Below, piece after piece: positions 1 to 9,823 of a DNA stretch of 64,000 nucleotides. The stretch is from Cylindrotheca closterium. Taxonomy: Eukaryota > Bacillariophyta > Bacillariophyceae > Bacillariales > Bacillariaceae. Numbering within the stretch: the stretch's first letter is position 1; every line of letters starts with the position of its first letter. The position numbers and the translations under genes were made by a program. The stretch covers positions 62,001 through 126,000 of the forward strand of contig CAKOGP040001936.1 in assembly GCA_933822405.4 (NCBI GenBank), written 5' to 3'. The notes beneath the pieces are model-generated. The model was not told where the DNA came from and did no database searches. It saw nothing but the letters and a program-made list of their open reading frames with translations.

Positions 1-164
1 TTAGTCATGCATCAATTCTCCAAACTCCATTGCTCCAATTTTCAATAGTTTGGATTGATCGATCGACTTGGACCACCAACTACCACCAACACATCAACCC
101 AACACATTCATCAATCCATACTGTACCGTACCGGTACCATACCACCTTGGATAGAACCAAAAAC

Positions 165-1109
165 ATGCTGTCTTCGAACACTCTACAGCTTTTCAAGGCA
201 TTTTTTCTGATGATTGTATCGTCAGCCTCATTTTTCCATGCGTCAGCAAGTAGCAACATGAACTACAATGCCTACAATTACGACATGACCACACCCCAAT
301 TCACCCCCGATGGCAGACTGTTGCAAGTGGAATATGCCAGTGCAGCCTCGGATCGTTCTTCACCTTTAGTTGCGTTACAAATAAATTCCACTTGGATTGT
401 CTTGCTCACAGTCTCCCAATCCAATACCCAAAATCGCATCACACTCTTTCAAGACAATCCAACGAGTCCCTTTCATCCCAAGTCGGGCAACAAGGAGAGT
501 CCGATTGCCATTGCCATGAGCGGTGTCCTAGCGGATAATTTGAGTCTACTTCAAAAAGTACTGGAAGAGGCCGCCAATACCTATCTCAAGTTTCAAAAGG
601 AAATGTCCGTGGTCCAAGCTGCCAAGACGATTGCGGATGCCTGTCAACAACATGCATTTGGAGGAGGGATGCGACCCTATGGATCGACCATGCTGGTATG
701 TGGCTTTGGTGGTGGTGGAGGTGGTGGAGGAAGTGATAATAACAACAAACAACCATTGTTGTTTCAAACAGAACCCTCGGGGGCCATTTTCGATGCTGGG
801 CGCACTGCTGCAAAGTCCAAATCCATTGCTTCGGTACAGTACATCATTGGTGGGAGTTCGGCAACCCAACGGCAACTCCGCAAAAAGTTGGACCAAACCT
901 TGGAACGAATGAAAAAGAGTGATATTGCAGTTGGAGACGTCATTGCAGCTGCTTCGAAGATACTGCTGAAGGAAACGGGCAAGAATAGCAAGGAGAGTGG
1001 GGACAATGAAAAAGCCATTTCGCCACCATCTCTAGAGGTTGTGGTCCTATCGGCTACGGAAGGATGCTATCGAGTGACACCAGAGCAATTGGAAGCAATA
1101 TTAGCGTAA
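165..1109 (+). CDS. Proteasome alpha-subunit-like protein with N-terminal signal sequence
   Basis: The 314-residue product has the proteasome alpha N-terminal signature: YD, then TTPQFTPDGRLLQVEYA at about residues 38-56. Further downstream it has alpha-type features such as RPYGSTMLV and EPSGAIFDAG. Alpha subunits form the outer rings of the 20S core and are not catalytic. Oddly, about 30 residues precede the signature and contain a hydrophobic run (FFLMIVSSASFF, then HASASS), which looks like a signal peptide. I chose the first ATG at 165. A second in-frame ATG at 258 would give a normal alpha N-terminus without it. The central part diverges: the usual GDGV and conserved Lys segment are not recognisable, and a poly-Gly run is inserted near residue 185. 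The family call is fairly secure, but the location (secretory, plastid-surrounding compartment or cytosol) is open. Transcription is convergent with the NVL gene, with only 38 bp between the stop codons. Confidence 0.75.
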   Translation: MLSSNTLQLFKAFFLMIVSSASFFHASASSNMNYNAYNYDMTTPQFTPDGRLLQVEYASAASDRSSPLVALQINSTWIVLLTVSQSNTQNRITLFQDNPTSPFHPKSGNKESPIAIAMSGVLADNLSLLQKVLEEAANTYLKFQKEMSVVQAAKTIADACQQHAFGGGMRPYGSTMLVCGFGGGGGGGGSDNNNKQPLLFQTEPSGAIFDAGRTAAKSKSIASVQYIIGGSSATQRQLRKKLDQTLERMKKSDIAVGDVIAAASKILLKETGKNSKESGDNEKAISPPSLEVVVLSATEGCYRVTPEQLEAILA

Positions 1110-1147
1110 CCACACAGTAGTCGACGTAGGAAAGATAATAAACCAGA

Positions 1148-3720
1148 CTAACTTTGCTCCATATTCGTGTTTTCATCCTTGTCTTCCGACTTGATTCCGC
1201 TCGGTGTTGTTGTTTTGCTACTTTTCTCGTCCACTCCATCTTCCTCGTCTTTCACTTCAGATACTACTGCACCACGGCTACGGGCATGCGCCATGCGGTC
1301 TCGCATTCGATTGTACCGAGCTTGATCTTTGCGTGAAACGGATGGTATGACGTGGTCAAAGGCGTATTGAAAGTGACTTTCTTTGATGCAAAGAGCCGCC
1401 GGAGCTTCGTCGGGGAGGGCGGAGGAAGCAGAATTGTCAGGCATGGCAACAGATTTTTTCATGCTTTCCTTCAAGACGGCTAAACCTGCCTCTCGCAACA
1501 GGGCAGCGCAGTCAGCACCACTGTATCCTTCGGCTCGAGGGCTGTGGGCGATCTGCTTCAAGTCTACATCTGGTCCAAGCTTTACCTTGAATGCCAGGGC
1601 TTTCAGAATGGCGTATCGGTCGTCCGGTGTTGGAAGCGGTACATACAGTAGTTTGTCCAATCGACCACTGCAAGGTGATGAAATGGAATGGAATCATAGT
1701 ATTAGTAAAAAACAGAAAGAAGTAATTTGACTCTTCACAACAAAGCTGGTACTTACGGTCTCATCATAGCAGGGTCGATCAGTTCCGGGCGATTTGTAGC
1801 TGCAATGACAAAGACGCTTCGGCGACTCTCAAGACCATCCATTTCAGTTAATAATTGATTGACCACGCGCTCACTGACTCCTCCACCGCCACCTCCATCG
1901 CTTCCACGTTTGGGACACAGCGAATCCAACTCGTCGAAAAATACAATGCAAGGGCTTGAACTACGCGCCCTCTCAAACACCAAGCGGACCGATCGTTCGC
2001 TCTCCCCAACGTACTTGTCCAAGAGTTCGGGACCCTTGACACTGATAAAGTTGGCACCACTTTCGTTGGCAATGGCTTTGGCCAATAAAGTTTTTCCACA
2101 TCCGGGAGGTCCGTAGAGCATGACACCGGCGGGAAGTGGAATACCCAAAGCTTGAAACTTTTCTGGATTTCGAATGGGTTCCAGTACACTAAGTCCCAAT
2201 TCTTCCCGAATGCTACCTAGTGCACCTATGTCGTCCCAGCTAACTCCTGGAACAGTGGCAAATCCTTCGCGTTTGCTAGATGGTTGCACCAAGGGCACAG
2301 CCTCCAAAAAGTCATTCATTGTCACATGTAATGGTTCCATCTCTTCCTCTGTCAGCGGCGTAACGGACGAAATATCCCCATCTGCATTTTCAATATCGTC
2401 AGAGGGTAGCTTTTGATCCTTTAGAACATCCTTGAATATGCGGTTGATGGCAATGACCGCAGCTTCTTTGGTTAAACTTCGGATATCAGCACCCACGTAC
2501 CCCGGCGTCCTCCTAGCCAAGTCTTTGAAATTAAAGTCCCCGCCCAATTTCATGTCCTTGGTCATAGTCTGCAAGATGCCAATACGAGCATCCTCATCTG
2601 GGACTCCAAGCAGAATCTCCTTGTCGAAACGTCCAGCCCGCCGCAGTGCAGAATCGATGCTGTCAGGTCTGTTCGTTGCACCTAAAACGATCACAGCTGC
2701 TTGTTGCCGGTTGTATTTTGGATCCAACATATCCAAACTGGTCAACAACTGAGCCACCATTCTCTTTTCCATTCCTCGACTAGATCCCCCGTCACTTCTT
2801 TTGGGAGCGATGGAATCAAGTTCGTCCAAGAAAACAACTGCTGGAGCGGCCTCCGATGCTGCCTTAAATAAATCACGAATTCGAGCTTCGCTCTCTCCCG
2901 ACATACCAGAGACGAGTTCTGGAGCACTAACTCGAAAGTACGGGACGCCAAGTTGACCTGCAATGGCATTGGAGAGATGCGTTTTTCCACACCCTGGAGG
3001 ACCCCGAAGCAAAACACCTCTCGGAGGATGAACTCCCAAATGCCGATATATTTCTGGCCGTACCAGTGGATATTCTACAAGCTGGCGAATCTGCTGAAGC
3101 ACATCGTCCATACCTCCCAAATCAGAGTATCTTTCGCTTGGACGAGGAACAGGAGCAATCACGTCTAAGTCTTTAGCCCCAGGAAATTCTGGGTTGCTCG
3201 CCGAAGCCCGCCTTTGAGCTTTTTTCCGTTTGCCACTTTTCTTCGGTGTGATTTTCTCAACCTCGGTCTTTTCTTTTTCTCTCGCTTCATTGTCTTTGAT
3301 TTCAGTCATCTTTCGATATTTCTGCACCAAGGAAGCGTTTAGACTGTTTGTTTCGCCAATTCGCTGCAAATCGTGTTCACGTGCCTTTTTCTCATACTCT
3401 TCTTCCTCTGGATCTTCTTCCAGGGGTCTTTTCTTTGATGTTGATTCCGATGCTCCTTCATCCGCCTTGACAATTTCCTCGATGGCTCGTTCGACGTTTA
3501 CTTTGAATTTCGTTTGAAATTTTCGCCGATATTCCGGGTGATTCGTAGTCAAGCAGTTCATGATATAGTCAGCATTGGGCGGCTCGTCTGGCCTCGTTGG
3601 CATATATTTCTTCACCAGATGTAAAAGCTTCTTGTCGGTGCTCATAGTTGATGTTTTGTATTTTTCTGGTTGAATTTCAAAATTGTGTGGTGGGTGAGAC
3701 GAGCACACGACAGGCGACAT
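1148..3720 (-). CDS. NVL: NVL/Rix7-type tandem AAA ATPase (ribosome biogenesis)
   Basis: Two exons, 3720-1757 and 1667-1148, are joined across an 89-nt intron (1668-1756; GTAAGT donor, CTTGCAG acceptor). The junction restores the arginine-finger motif MMRPGRLDKLLYVPLP. The protein is about 827 residues, close to human NVL2. It has an N-terminal helical domain, a K/R-rich stretch near residues 160-172 (nuclear-type), and two AAA modules. Each has Walker A GPPGCGKT (first at 240-247) and Walker B (VVFLDELDS, IVFFDELDS). NVL-family ATPases act in the nucleolus to release factors from pre-60S particles. The acidic/lysine-rich N-terminal linker and the absence of a CDC48-type N domain favour NVL over CDC48. 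A second possible ATG lies at 3645. The C-terminal tail is acidic and low in complexity. Confidence 0.92.
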
Positions 3721-3852
3721 TTTTTACTACTCTGAGTACCGTTCACCGTGAACCGATAGTTTATATCATATATATCTTTAGTTTATCATATCTTTTTAAA
3801 ATTAACACCTCTTCTCAACCTCCGAGTCTAGCCCCTTGCATCAGTTCGCTTG

Positions 3853-5757
3853 CTATTGCCACTCATCAATGATGTCTTGCCCATCTTCGCCGGTTTCATC
3901 TTCCTCCATCAGCTGACCCATTACTGTCAACCAATCGTCCCCGCCATCATCTTGATTCATGTAATCTTCCATCGCCTTGGCAGCAGCCTCTTCCTTGTTT
4001 TCCTTGGTCGGTACTGGATCGGAATAAAGAGATTTTTTGTTGGAAGCCGCAGCATCGCCCACAGGAAGAATGGTCTGTGGAAGTGTGTCTGGAAGGGACT
4101 GTACCCTTGTTGTTGCGTTTGATGCCCGAGTCGGGGCGTTTGCAGTAGCAGCAGCCCTCGTAGCACTTTGCACGCCACTCGTAGTAGTGGTCGTCGTTGC
4201 GTTCAAAGGACCCGCAAACGTTTCATTGCGCATTGCCGCTGATCCAGACGAGACTGCCGCCACTGGGTCAGTATCGCTTTGACCTCCTATCGCCAGACCA
4301 GCCACCACTGCAAGACTCGTAACACTACCAATGGCAATTTGGGTGCTCTTGTCGCCACCCTCGGAAGCACCACCTGACTGTGACATTCGCTGCAATGCTG
4401 CCGCTTGTTCTTTTTTGGCACGAGCCTCTTCGATTGTCTTGTAACGCAGAATGCGTGCTTCCTCTTCTTTTTCTGCCTTGATGCGCCTTTGCTCATCTCG
4501 TTGTCGCTGCTGCTCTTCAACTTCGGCAACTTCCTTTTGAAGCTTTAGATCCTTTTTGCTCACAATTGTCGCGGGATCCAGCCCTCGCAATCGTTCCAGC
4601 TCTACTTTCCCCAACTGGACCGTCTTTTCGTATTCACGATTCAAGGCCGACTGCTGTTGTCGTGTTTCGTACAACGTTTGGATATTTGCCATGTCTTGAT
4701 GGAGTCGAACCTCTCCTGGTGCAAACTCGAGCTCGTGAACCTTGTTGAATGGGATACCGGCCATCATACAAGACAACAATGCTGGAGTACTTCCATCTGG
4801 AAATATCAACAGAACTGTATCGCCTTGAAATTGTGTCTCGAGCACTTTTACAGTACAAAAATTCAGATGTTAGATGTGCAGACTATGTGGAAGAATCAAT
4901 GGCAACCATCATCAAGTCAAACGAGACTTACCTGATATCAGTTGGACCAATCGGATTTTTTGTTCCGCCAGGGTTTCATTGGGTGTACCATCATCATTCG
5001 GTGGAGGACGTCCCTGTTTTCCATCCTTTCCAGCTTCCGTCTCATCCAGAGCAAAAATTGCTGGCAAGGTTTGAGAATAGCTCATGGTGTCCCACTTTCC
5101 AATCCCTCGTGGATCCATGAAAGTAAATTCTGGAATGAGACGATTCTGTCCGACTCTGAGCGCGTCTTTGACAATGGCAGTGGTATCCATGGAAGATGCT
5201 GCCAAACTGTACTTTATGACAGACGGGTTGATTTGATTCTGTTCCAAAAATAGGCAGGCTTCTTGGACTTGCGCAATGCCTTTGGGCGAAAGTGCAGCCT
5301 CTCGATTAGTAAGAAAGAGAGGATTTGTACTGATAATGTCCTCCTCCTCCAATAGGTTTTGACCTGCTGCCATGAAGTGGTAGGTATTCAAAAGAGGCCG
5401 CTCGCAGGGGAACTGAACCAATCCAAACGCATTTGCTGATTGAGACGCCGCTACTAGCACGGGTGCGGTAAGGATCGCCGAGCAGCATTGTTGCAAAAAT
5501 CTTCGTCGCTGCACCTCGTCATTCTTCGTCGAAGAGTTATCATCATCAAAAGACTCTTTGTTTTGGGGTGAGGAGTGATAAAGGGACCATGGTCGTTTGA
5601 GAACCGTTGAGGAGGATCTCCTGCTGGAGGAAGAGGATCGTATCTTGTCATTCTCTCTGACTGTTGAACGTGGCTGAAACGCGCAGCCATCTACAATGAG
5701 CTCTGCTACGAAAATGCAGGCTATGAGGGATAGGATATGGTTGTGTGCTTGTTTCAT
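3853..5757 (-). CDS. Thylakoid-lumen histidine-phosphatase-like protein, catalytic residues lost
   Basis: Exons 5757-4932 and 4844-3853 (87-nt intron 4845-4931, GTAAGT donor) give 605 codons in frame. The start at 5757 places a hydrophobic signal peptide first, ending ...VDGCAFQPR, which fits the diatom plastid cleavage motif around Phe. A Ser/Arg-rich transit region follows, then a twin-arginine-like signal (RRRFLQQCC, hydrophobic run, SANAF). This predicts the thylakoid lumen. The first part of the mature protein resembles phosphoglycerate-mutase/histidine-phosphatase folds (LSPKGIAQVQEA, LLIFPDGSTPALLS). However, the RHG motif reads AAG and the late catalytic His position reads DG, so it is probably not a phosphatase. 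After residue ~400 come a K/E/R/Q-rich coiled coil, a short hydrophobic segment (SLAVVAGLAIGG) and a low-complexity acidic tail. The fold call is moderate; the targeting call is good. Confidence 0.7.
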
Positions 5758-5857
5758 TATTATAATACTGGTACCGTATGCTCCTTCGCAACAACGTGAG
5801 TACAGTATGCGAACGACCAAAGATCTTCTTTGAGGAATAAGAGAAGAAGCCAAAGAA

Positions 5858-6549
5858 GCAGAACATTGCGAACATCAAATCAATGACGTCGACTAATGTG
5901 ACCGCAGAACTAGAAAAGATTCTTTTTCGAAACGAAATCAGGGTGGGATGATCTGATTCCTTGATAAACCTACAACCGCCATCATTAGCAAATAGATCAT
6001 GTTGTTATGATGTCAATTACTGTACTTTTATTTGAGGTTGCAACCGAACCATGATACTATTATTCATAGAAGATTGGTTGTTTTGCCAAAGCGGTGATTC
6101 GCATGCACTCCGTGTGACAACGACTGTGGCAACAAAAAGACTCCGATTGTGAATTTTATGCACTGGATGCAAAAGTAGAAAACTTGGTGGAATCTGCAGA
6201 CTTTGTGTGGTTATGATGCGAATTTTGCAATGACTACGTTCTTTTGATGTTGGATCCATGTGTGGTGAGTGACGACTATTCCTGTTTTGCGCAGCAGAGA
6301 ATCCTGGAAAGACCTCCGCCCGACAATCCGTTCTCCAACCAGTCCTTGCAATCCAGCATCGTCATCATCATCATCATCATCATCATGTTTCAATGGTTCT
6401 TTTCCGATCTGACATGTATGTTGTATGGATTAGCCTAGTCTTCCAAAGCAAAAGACAACCATTGATGTTGAGTTGCGTTGATTCTAGAACAACAACAGCA
6501 GCAACAACTGCTTCTCCGTCGCGATAGGCACATACGTATACAGTACTTT
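5858..6549. other. Intergenic region with trinucleotide repeat
   Basis: About 690 bp between two minus-strand genes. It must hold the promoter of the upstream plastid-protein gene and the 3' end of the FabI gene. A run of CATs/ATCs lies at about 6358-6386, with a short CAG/CAA-rich patch near 6490-6510. I see no convincing gene: the short ORFs are repeat translations. Confidence 0.5.
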
Positions 6550-7362
6550 TCATGGCAGTGATGGTGATGCCGGACCTCCCACAATTGAGTATCCTCCATC
6601 CACATAAATGGTCTGTCCTGTAATCCCTGTCCCGCCTTCACTTGCTAGAAATTCCACAGTAGAAGCTACTTGTTCTTGCGTGACATTCCCCAATGGCGCT
6701 CGTTGATTCACATCCTCCAGCATGGTGTTGAAATTGGCAATCCCACCCTTGGCCGAAAGTGTAGCAATGGGTCCGGCGCTCACTGCATTGACTCTTGTTT
6801 GAGTCACAGCCATTTCCAGTGCCAATCCACGCACGACCGCCTCCAAACTCGCCTTGGCCGGGCCCATGGAATGATAACCGGGAATGGCCCGGACCGCACC
6901 CAAATAGGAAAGTGCGGTAATGCTGCTGTTTGCCGTAGATAAAAATGGTTGAGTCGCTCGGGCCACTCCTATTAAGGAATAAGCAGAAATTTCGTGTGCC
7001 TTTGTAAAATCTTCCATGCTGGTTTCCAACAATGGCAACTTGAGGTTGGGGGCATGCGCGAGCGAATGCACAATGGCATCCAAGGGTCGATCTTTCAACA
7101 GGTCCGCTAATTGGAGTGTCAAGGTGGTTTCCATGGTCTGCTGGGACGAGACGTCACATGCAAAACCACCCAATACATTGTTGCCGTCGCGGCCACCACC
7201 AACTTTTGGTATCAAACTGGTTTCCACCTTGGATTGAATGGCATCCGTTTGATACGTCAACACAACTTGCCATCCCTTTTCCAGAAATGACTTGGTGATT
7301 CCCCAAGCTATGGATCTATGATTGGAGACACCCATAATGAGGGCCGTCCGGGGAGGTGACAT
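6550..7362 (-). CDS. fabI: Enoyl-[acyl-carrier-protein] reductase (NADH), FabI type
   Basis: The 270-residue protein has the length of bacterial FabI. It reduces trans-2-enoyl-ACP in type II fatty-acid synthesis. The N-terminal nucleotide-binding motif is GVSNHRSIAWGI (residues ~11-22). The segment SYLGAVRAIPGYHSMGPAK holds both active-site tyrosines and the Lys of the FabI Y-x6-K pattern. The C-terminal TGQTIYVDGGYSIVG is also typical. No plastid or mitochondrial presequence is visible before the first ATG at 7362, although diatom type II synthesis is in the plastid. Either an upstream exon is missed, or this is a non-plastid copy. The upstream gene (dynamitin) is divergent, with about 410 bp between the start codons. 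Confidence 0.93.
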   Translation of the reverse strand: MSPPRTALIMGVSNHRSIAWGITKSFLEKGWQVVLTYQTDAIQSKVETSLIPKVGGGRDGNNVLGGFACDVSSQQTMETTLTLQLADLLKDRPLDAIVHSLAHAPNLKLPLLETSMEDFTKAHEISAYSLIGVARATQPFLSTANSSITALSYLGAVRAIPGYHSMGPAKASLEAVVRGLALEMAVTQTRVNAVSAGPIATLSAKGGIANFNTMLEDVNQRAPLGNVTQEQVASTVEFLASEGGTGITGQTIYVDGGYSIVGGPASPSLP

Positions 7363-7772
7363 GGTGGTTGGCAGTGGTTGGCGTTGGAGTTGGGGAAGTT
7401 TACTAACTACAGTGTAGTTAGGATGGGTGATTATTGAACACGACTACGTACTACCTGGTACTCTATATTCAATGTTTTATGTTTGTTGTCATCGATATCG
7501 CGATCGTTTGGATCTTTGGTGTTACGACTAGATCGACTCAAGCTTTGAAACGGTCAGGCCTGCCGCCTTGCGTTCCATGCAAAAAACTGTGGTACATTGT
7601 CGCAGTAGAATTGGTACGTACAGTAGGTTGGGCGGTTGGAGCATTGTTGCTTCATCAGCTTCCGGAAACCAAGTGGATCAACTTTGTACTGCAGGTAGGG
7701 TGCCATCAACTACACAACACAACTTACACTTCCAATCAATCAAGCAATCAATCAATCAATTATTATAATACA

Positions 7773-8849
7773 ATGTCAGACCCAGCAGACGAAGCAGGAG
7801 GAGAAGTAATCTTTTCCGATGATGGATTGTCGCCCGTAGCCGCCACCAAAGCACCCACACTTTCCCAAGCTTCCACCAAAGATGGGGAAACCATTTTGGA
7901 TTCGGACGACTTTTCACCCGAAACTGCCTTTGAAGTCTTTCAAGGAAAGGTTTACAGTACGCAACAACAACAGCAACAACACGGCTTTATCAATAGATTT
8001 GCTCCCAAGGATGAAACACCACTGGAAAAACTGGCACGCCTTTCCTCGGAAGTGGCGGAATTGGAAGCTCAATTCAAAACGACGGCGTCGACTTCTGGAA
8101 AAGACTTTGACGAACAATTGATTGGCTTGGCATCGGATTTATCGACTCGTCTTCAGACTGCGTCGTCCAACCGAATGGAGCAAGATGACTTGACGCGATT
8201 GATGAAGCAACAATTGGACAGCATGAAACGAAAGGACGACTCGTCTACTCCATCGGCGGCTGCAGCAGCGGCTGCCAATGCCGGTAAAACGGGTGTGGTC
8301 TACGAACTATATGGAAGTGCTGGCAATGCTACCACTTCCATGGAATCCAGAATTATCAAATTGGAACGGTTGTTGGGTTCCTCTCAAAATACAGTCACCC
8401 ACAATTCGTTGGTGTCACGGTTGGAAGAACTCGAGTCGCTGGTCCAAACGGTGGATCCCACAATCCTAGAGTCGACGGCCACCAAGGCCAAGGTCATTCG
8501 AGCCGACTTGGAGGCAGCCAGCAAGGCCAAGAACAAATTGACAGCCACCTACAAGAAGGAAGATTCCAAAATGATTCAACAATTGCACCAACAGATGGTA
8601 GAGCTGGAAGGATTGAGTGGCTATTTGCCCAGTCTGGTGGAACGATTGCAACAATTGTCAGGTCTTCACGTCCAAGCCTCTAGTTTTACGTCACGTCTGG
8701 GACAAGTTGAGAAATCGGCTAATCAAATTGGATCTACCCTTTCTGTCATTGAAGAAACCTTGGACAAGGTCCAAACCAACATGGTGGAAAATGTGCAATC
8801 GATGGAAACTAACATGAAGTCTTTGGACGAACGTTTGAACCAGCTGTAA
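7773..8849 (+). CDS. DCTN2: Dynactin subunit 2 (dynamitin, p50)
   Basis: Dynamitin is the shoulder subunit that links p150Glued to the Arp1 filament in dynactin, the cytoplasmic dynein adaptor. The 358-residue product is almost all helical. It matches the family in order: an acidic N-terminus, KDETPLEKLARLSSEVAELE (about 78-97), a middle segment with RIIKLERLLG, and a C-terminal coil containing LPSLVERLQQL, LHVQASSF and ending MKSLDERLNQL. These correspond to the conserved C-terminal third of animal p50. Gln and Ala runs (about 65-71 and 166-173) are lineage-specific. I chose the ATG at 7773; the frame is open further upstream, but that sequence is AT-rich and non-coding in character, with CAAT repeats. 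Confidence 0.85.
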   Translation: MSDPADEAGGEVIFSDDGLSPVAATKAPTLSQASTKDGETILDSDDFSPETAFEVFQGKVYSTQQQQQQHGFINRFAPKDETPLEKLARLSSEVAELEAQFKTTASTSGKDFDEQLIGLASDLSTRLQTASSNRMEQDDLTRLMKQQLDSMKRKDDSSTPSAAAAAAANAGKTGVVYELYGSAGNATTSMESRIIKLERLLGSSQNTVTHNSLVSRLEELESLVQTVDPTILESTATKAKVIRADLEAASKAKNKLTATYKKEDSKMIQQLHQQMVELEGLSGYLPSLVERLQQLSGLHVQASSFTSRLGQVEKSANQIGSTLSVIEETLDKVQTNMVENVQSMETNMKSLDERLNQL

Positions 8850-9220
8850 AAAACTATTATTGTTTTTTAAATTTAGATCTTAGGACTAGACGGCACACAA
8901 TTGTTTGTCATGCATATTATATAAGTTCTTAGGATGATCATTATGATCATTATTCATTCATTCATTCATTCATTCGTGCCTTTTTCGTGAATGGCTGCTA
9001 GATCCGCCCTGTTTCATTGGGCTTGTTTCATGCTGTACTGTAGGCACTTAGTTGAGTGCGTCCAGCAAATGAATGCTGGAGCATGTACACATGTACTGGG
9101 TACCGGTAATACTGGTAGTGAGAAGGGGACATCGAACCGATGAAGATGGAACCTAATGATTTTCAATTTCCCCATTTCTCTACTCTTCTTTTGTCTCACA
9201 GAAAGACAGGTCATTTTCAC

Positions 9221-9627
9221 TATCGAAGATAGCCAACTGGCGCCTGCCGCCTGGTTTCTTCCGTGAGGGATTCTTTCTTGGTGTGACTCTGGTGGGTTGT
9301 GGTGTGAAGCTGGTCTTTTGGATTGCGCGCGAAGCGTGCGGTTCCAAAAGGCCAGTCTTTGATATTCCGCGAAGCGGAATATCAAAGACTTGCTTGCCTA
9401 CTAGGCCTTACAGAGACGTAGAATGCGTCGATGTAAGGCCCAACAGGGATGTGGAGGGAGGGAAAGAAAGAAATAAACCTTATTTCTTGACGTATACTCG
9501 CACACAAGTTCGATAAACTGATCGGACTTGGTGTTGCTGAGCAATGCTATTGTGACGGTCGTTCGACCGTCGTCAGTATGATGAAAGGAATCCAATGATT
9601 CGTTCTCGAGCTTTCGTCTACGTTAGA
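9221..9627. repeat. Solo terminal repeat of a DIRS/PAT-like element
   Basis: 407 bp closely matching the complete terminal repeat at 44797-45202, with scattered substitutions. It has the same ends (TATCGAAGATAGCC ... GTCTACGTTAGA). It contains a near-perfect 17-bp inverted repeat with a GAA loop around 9355-9391, a second hairpin around 9311-9354, a third with stems 9404-9412 / 9432-9440, and a short one at about 9557-9574. No recombinase or RT ORF is next to it. This is what recombination between repeats A1 and A2 of a full element would leave. Its right end is about 200 bp upstream of the gene at 9824, so it may contribute promoter sequence there. Confidence 0.85.
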
Positions 9628-9643
9628 ATATCTTGAACTTGTA

Positions 9644-9680
9644 CTGTCAACAACTGTCAACAACTGTCAACAACTGTCAA
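9644..9680. repeat. Decamer tandem repeat
   Basis: Near-perfect tandem copies of the 10-bp unit CAACTGTCAA directly after the solo terminal repeat, in the 5' region of the gene at 9824. The rest of the gap 8850-9220 holds an ATTC tetranucleotide run (about 8952-8977) and a GGTACCGGTA palindrome near 9103, but no gene. Confidence 0.7.
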
Positions 9681-9823
9681 TCATCGCCACCATTTTACTT
9701 TCAACATATCTATATTCATTCATTCCATTACAGACCCTGTCAGCGACAATTTGAATCACTTGATCAGTCGATCAATTCCTATACTATACTACACTATAAA
9801 TATAATTTTAATTCCAAAACACA

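Noticed and set aside
1148..3720. CDC48/p97 assignment
   Set aside because: No CDC48 N-domain, and the N-terminal helical domain, basic nuclear-type patch and length fit NVL better.
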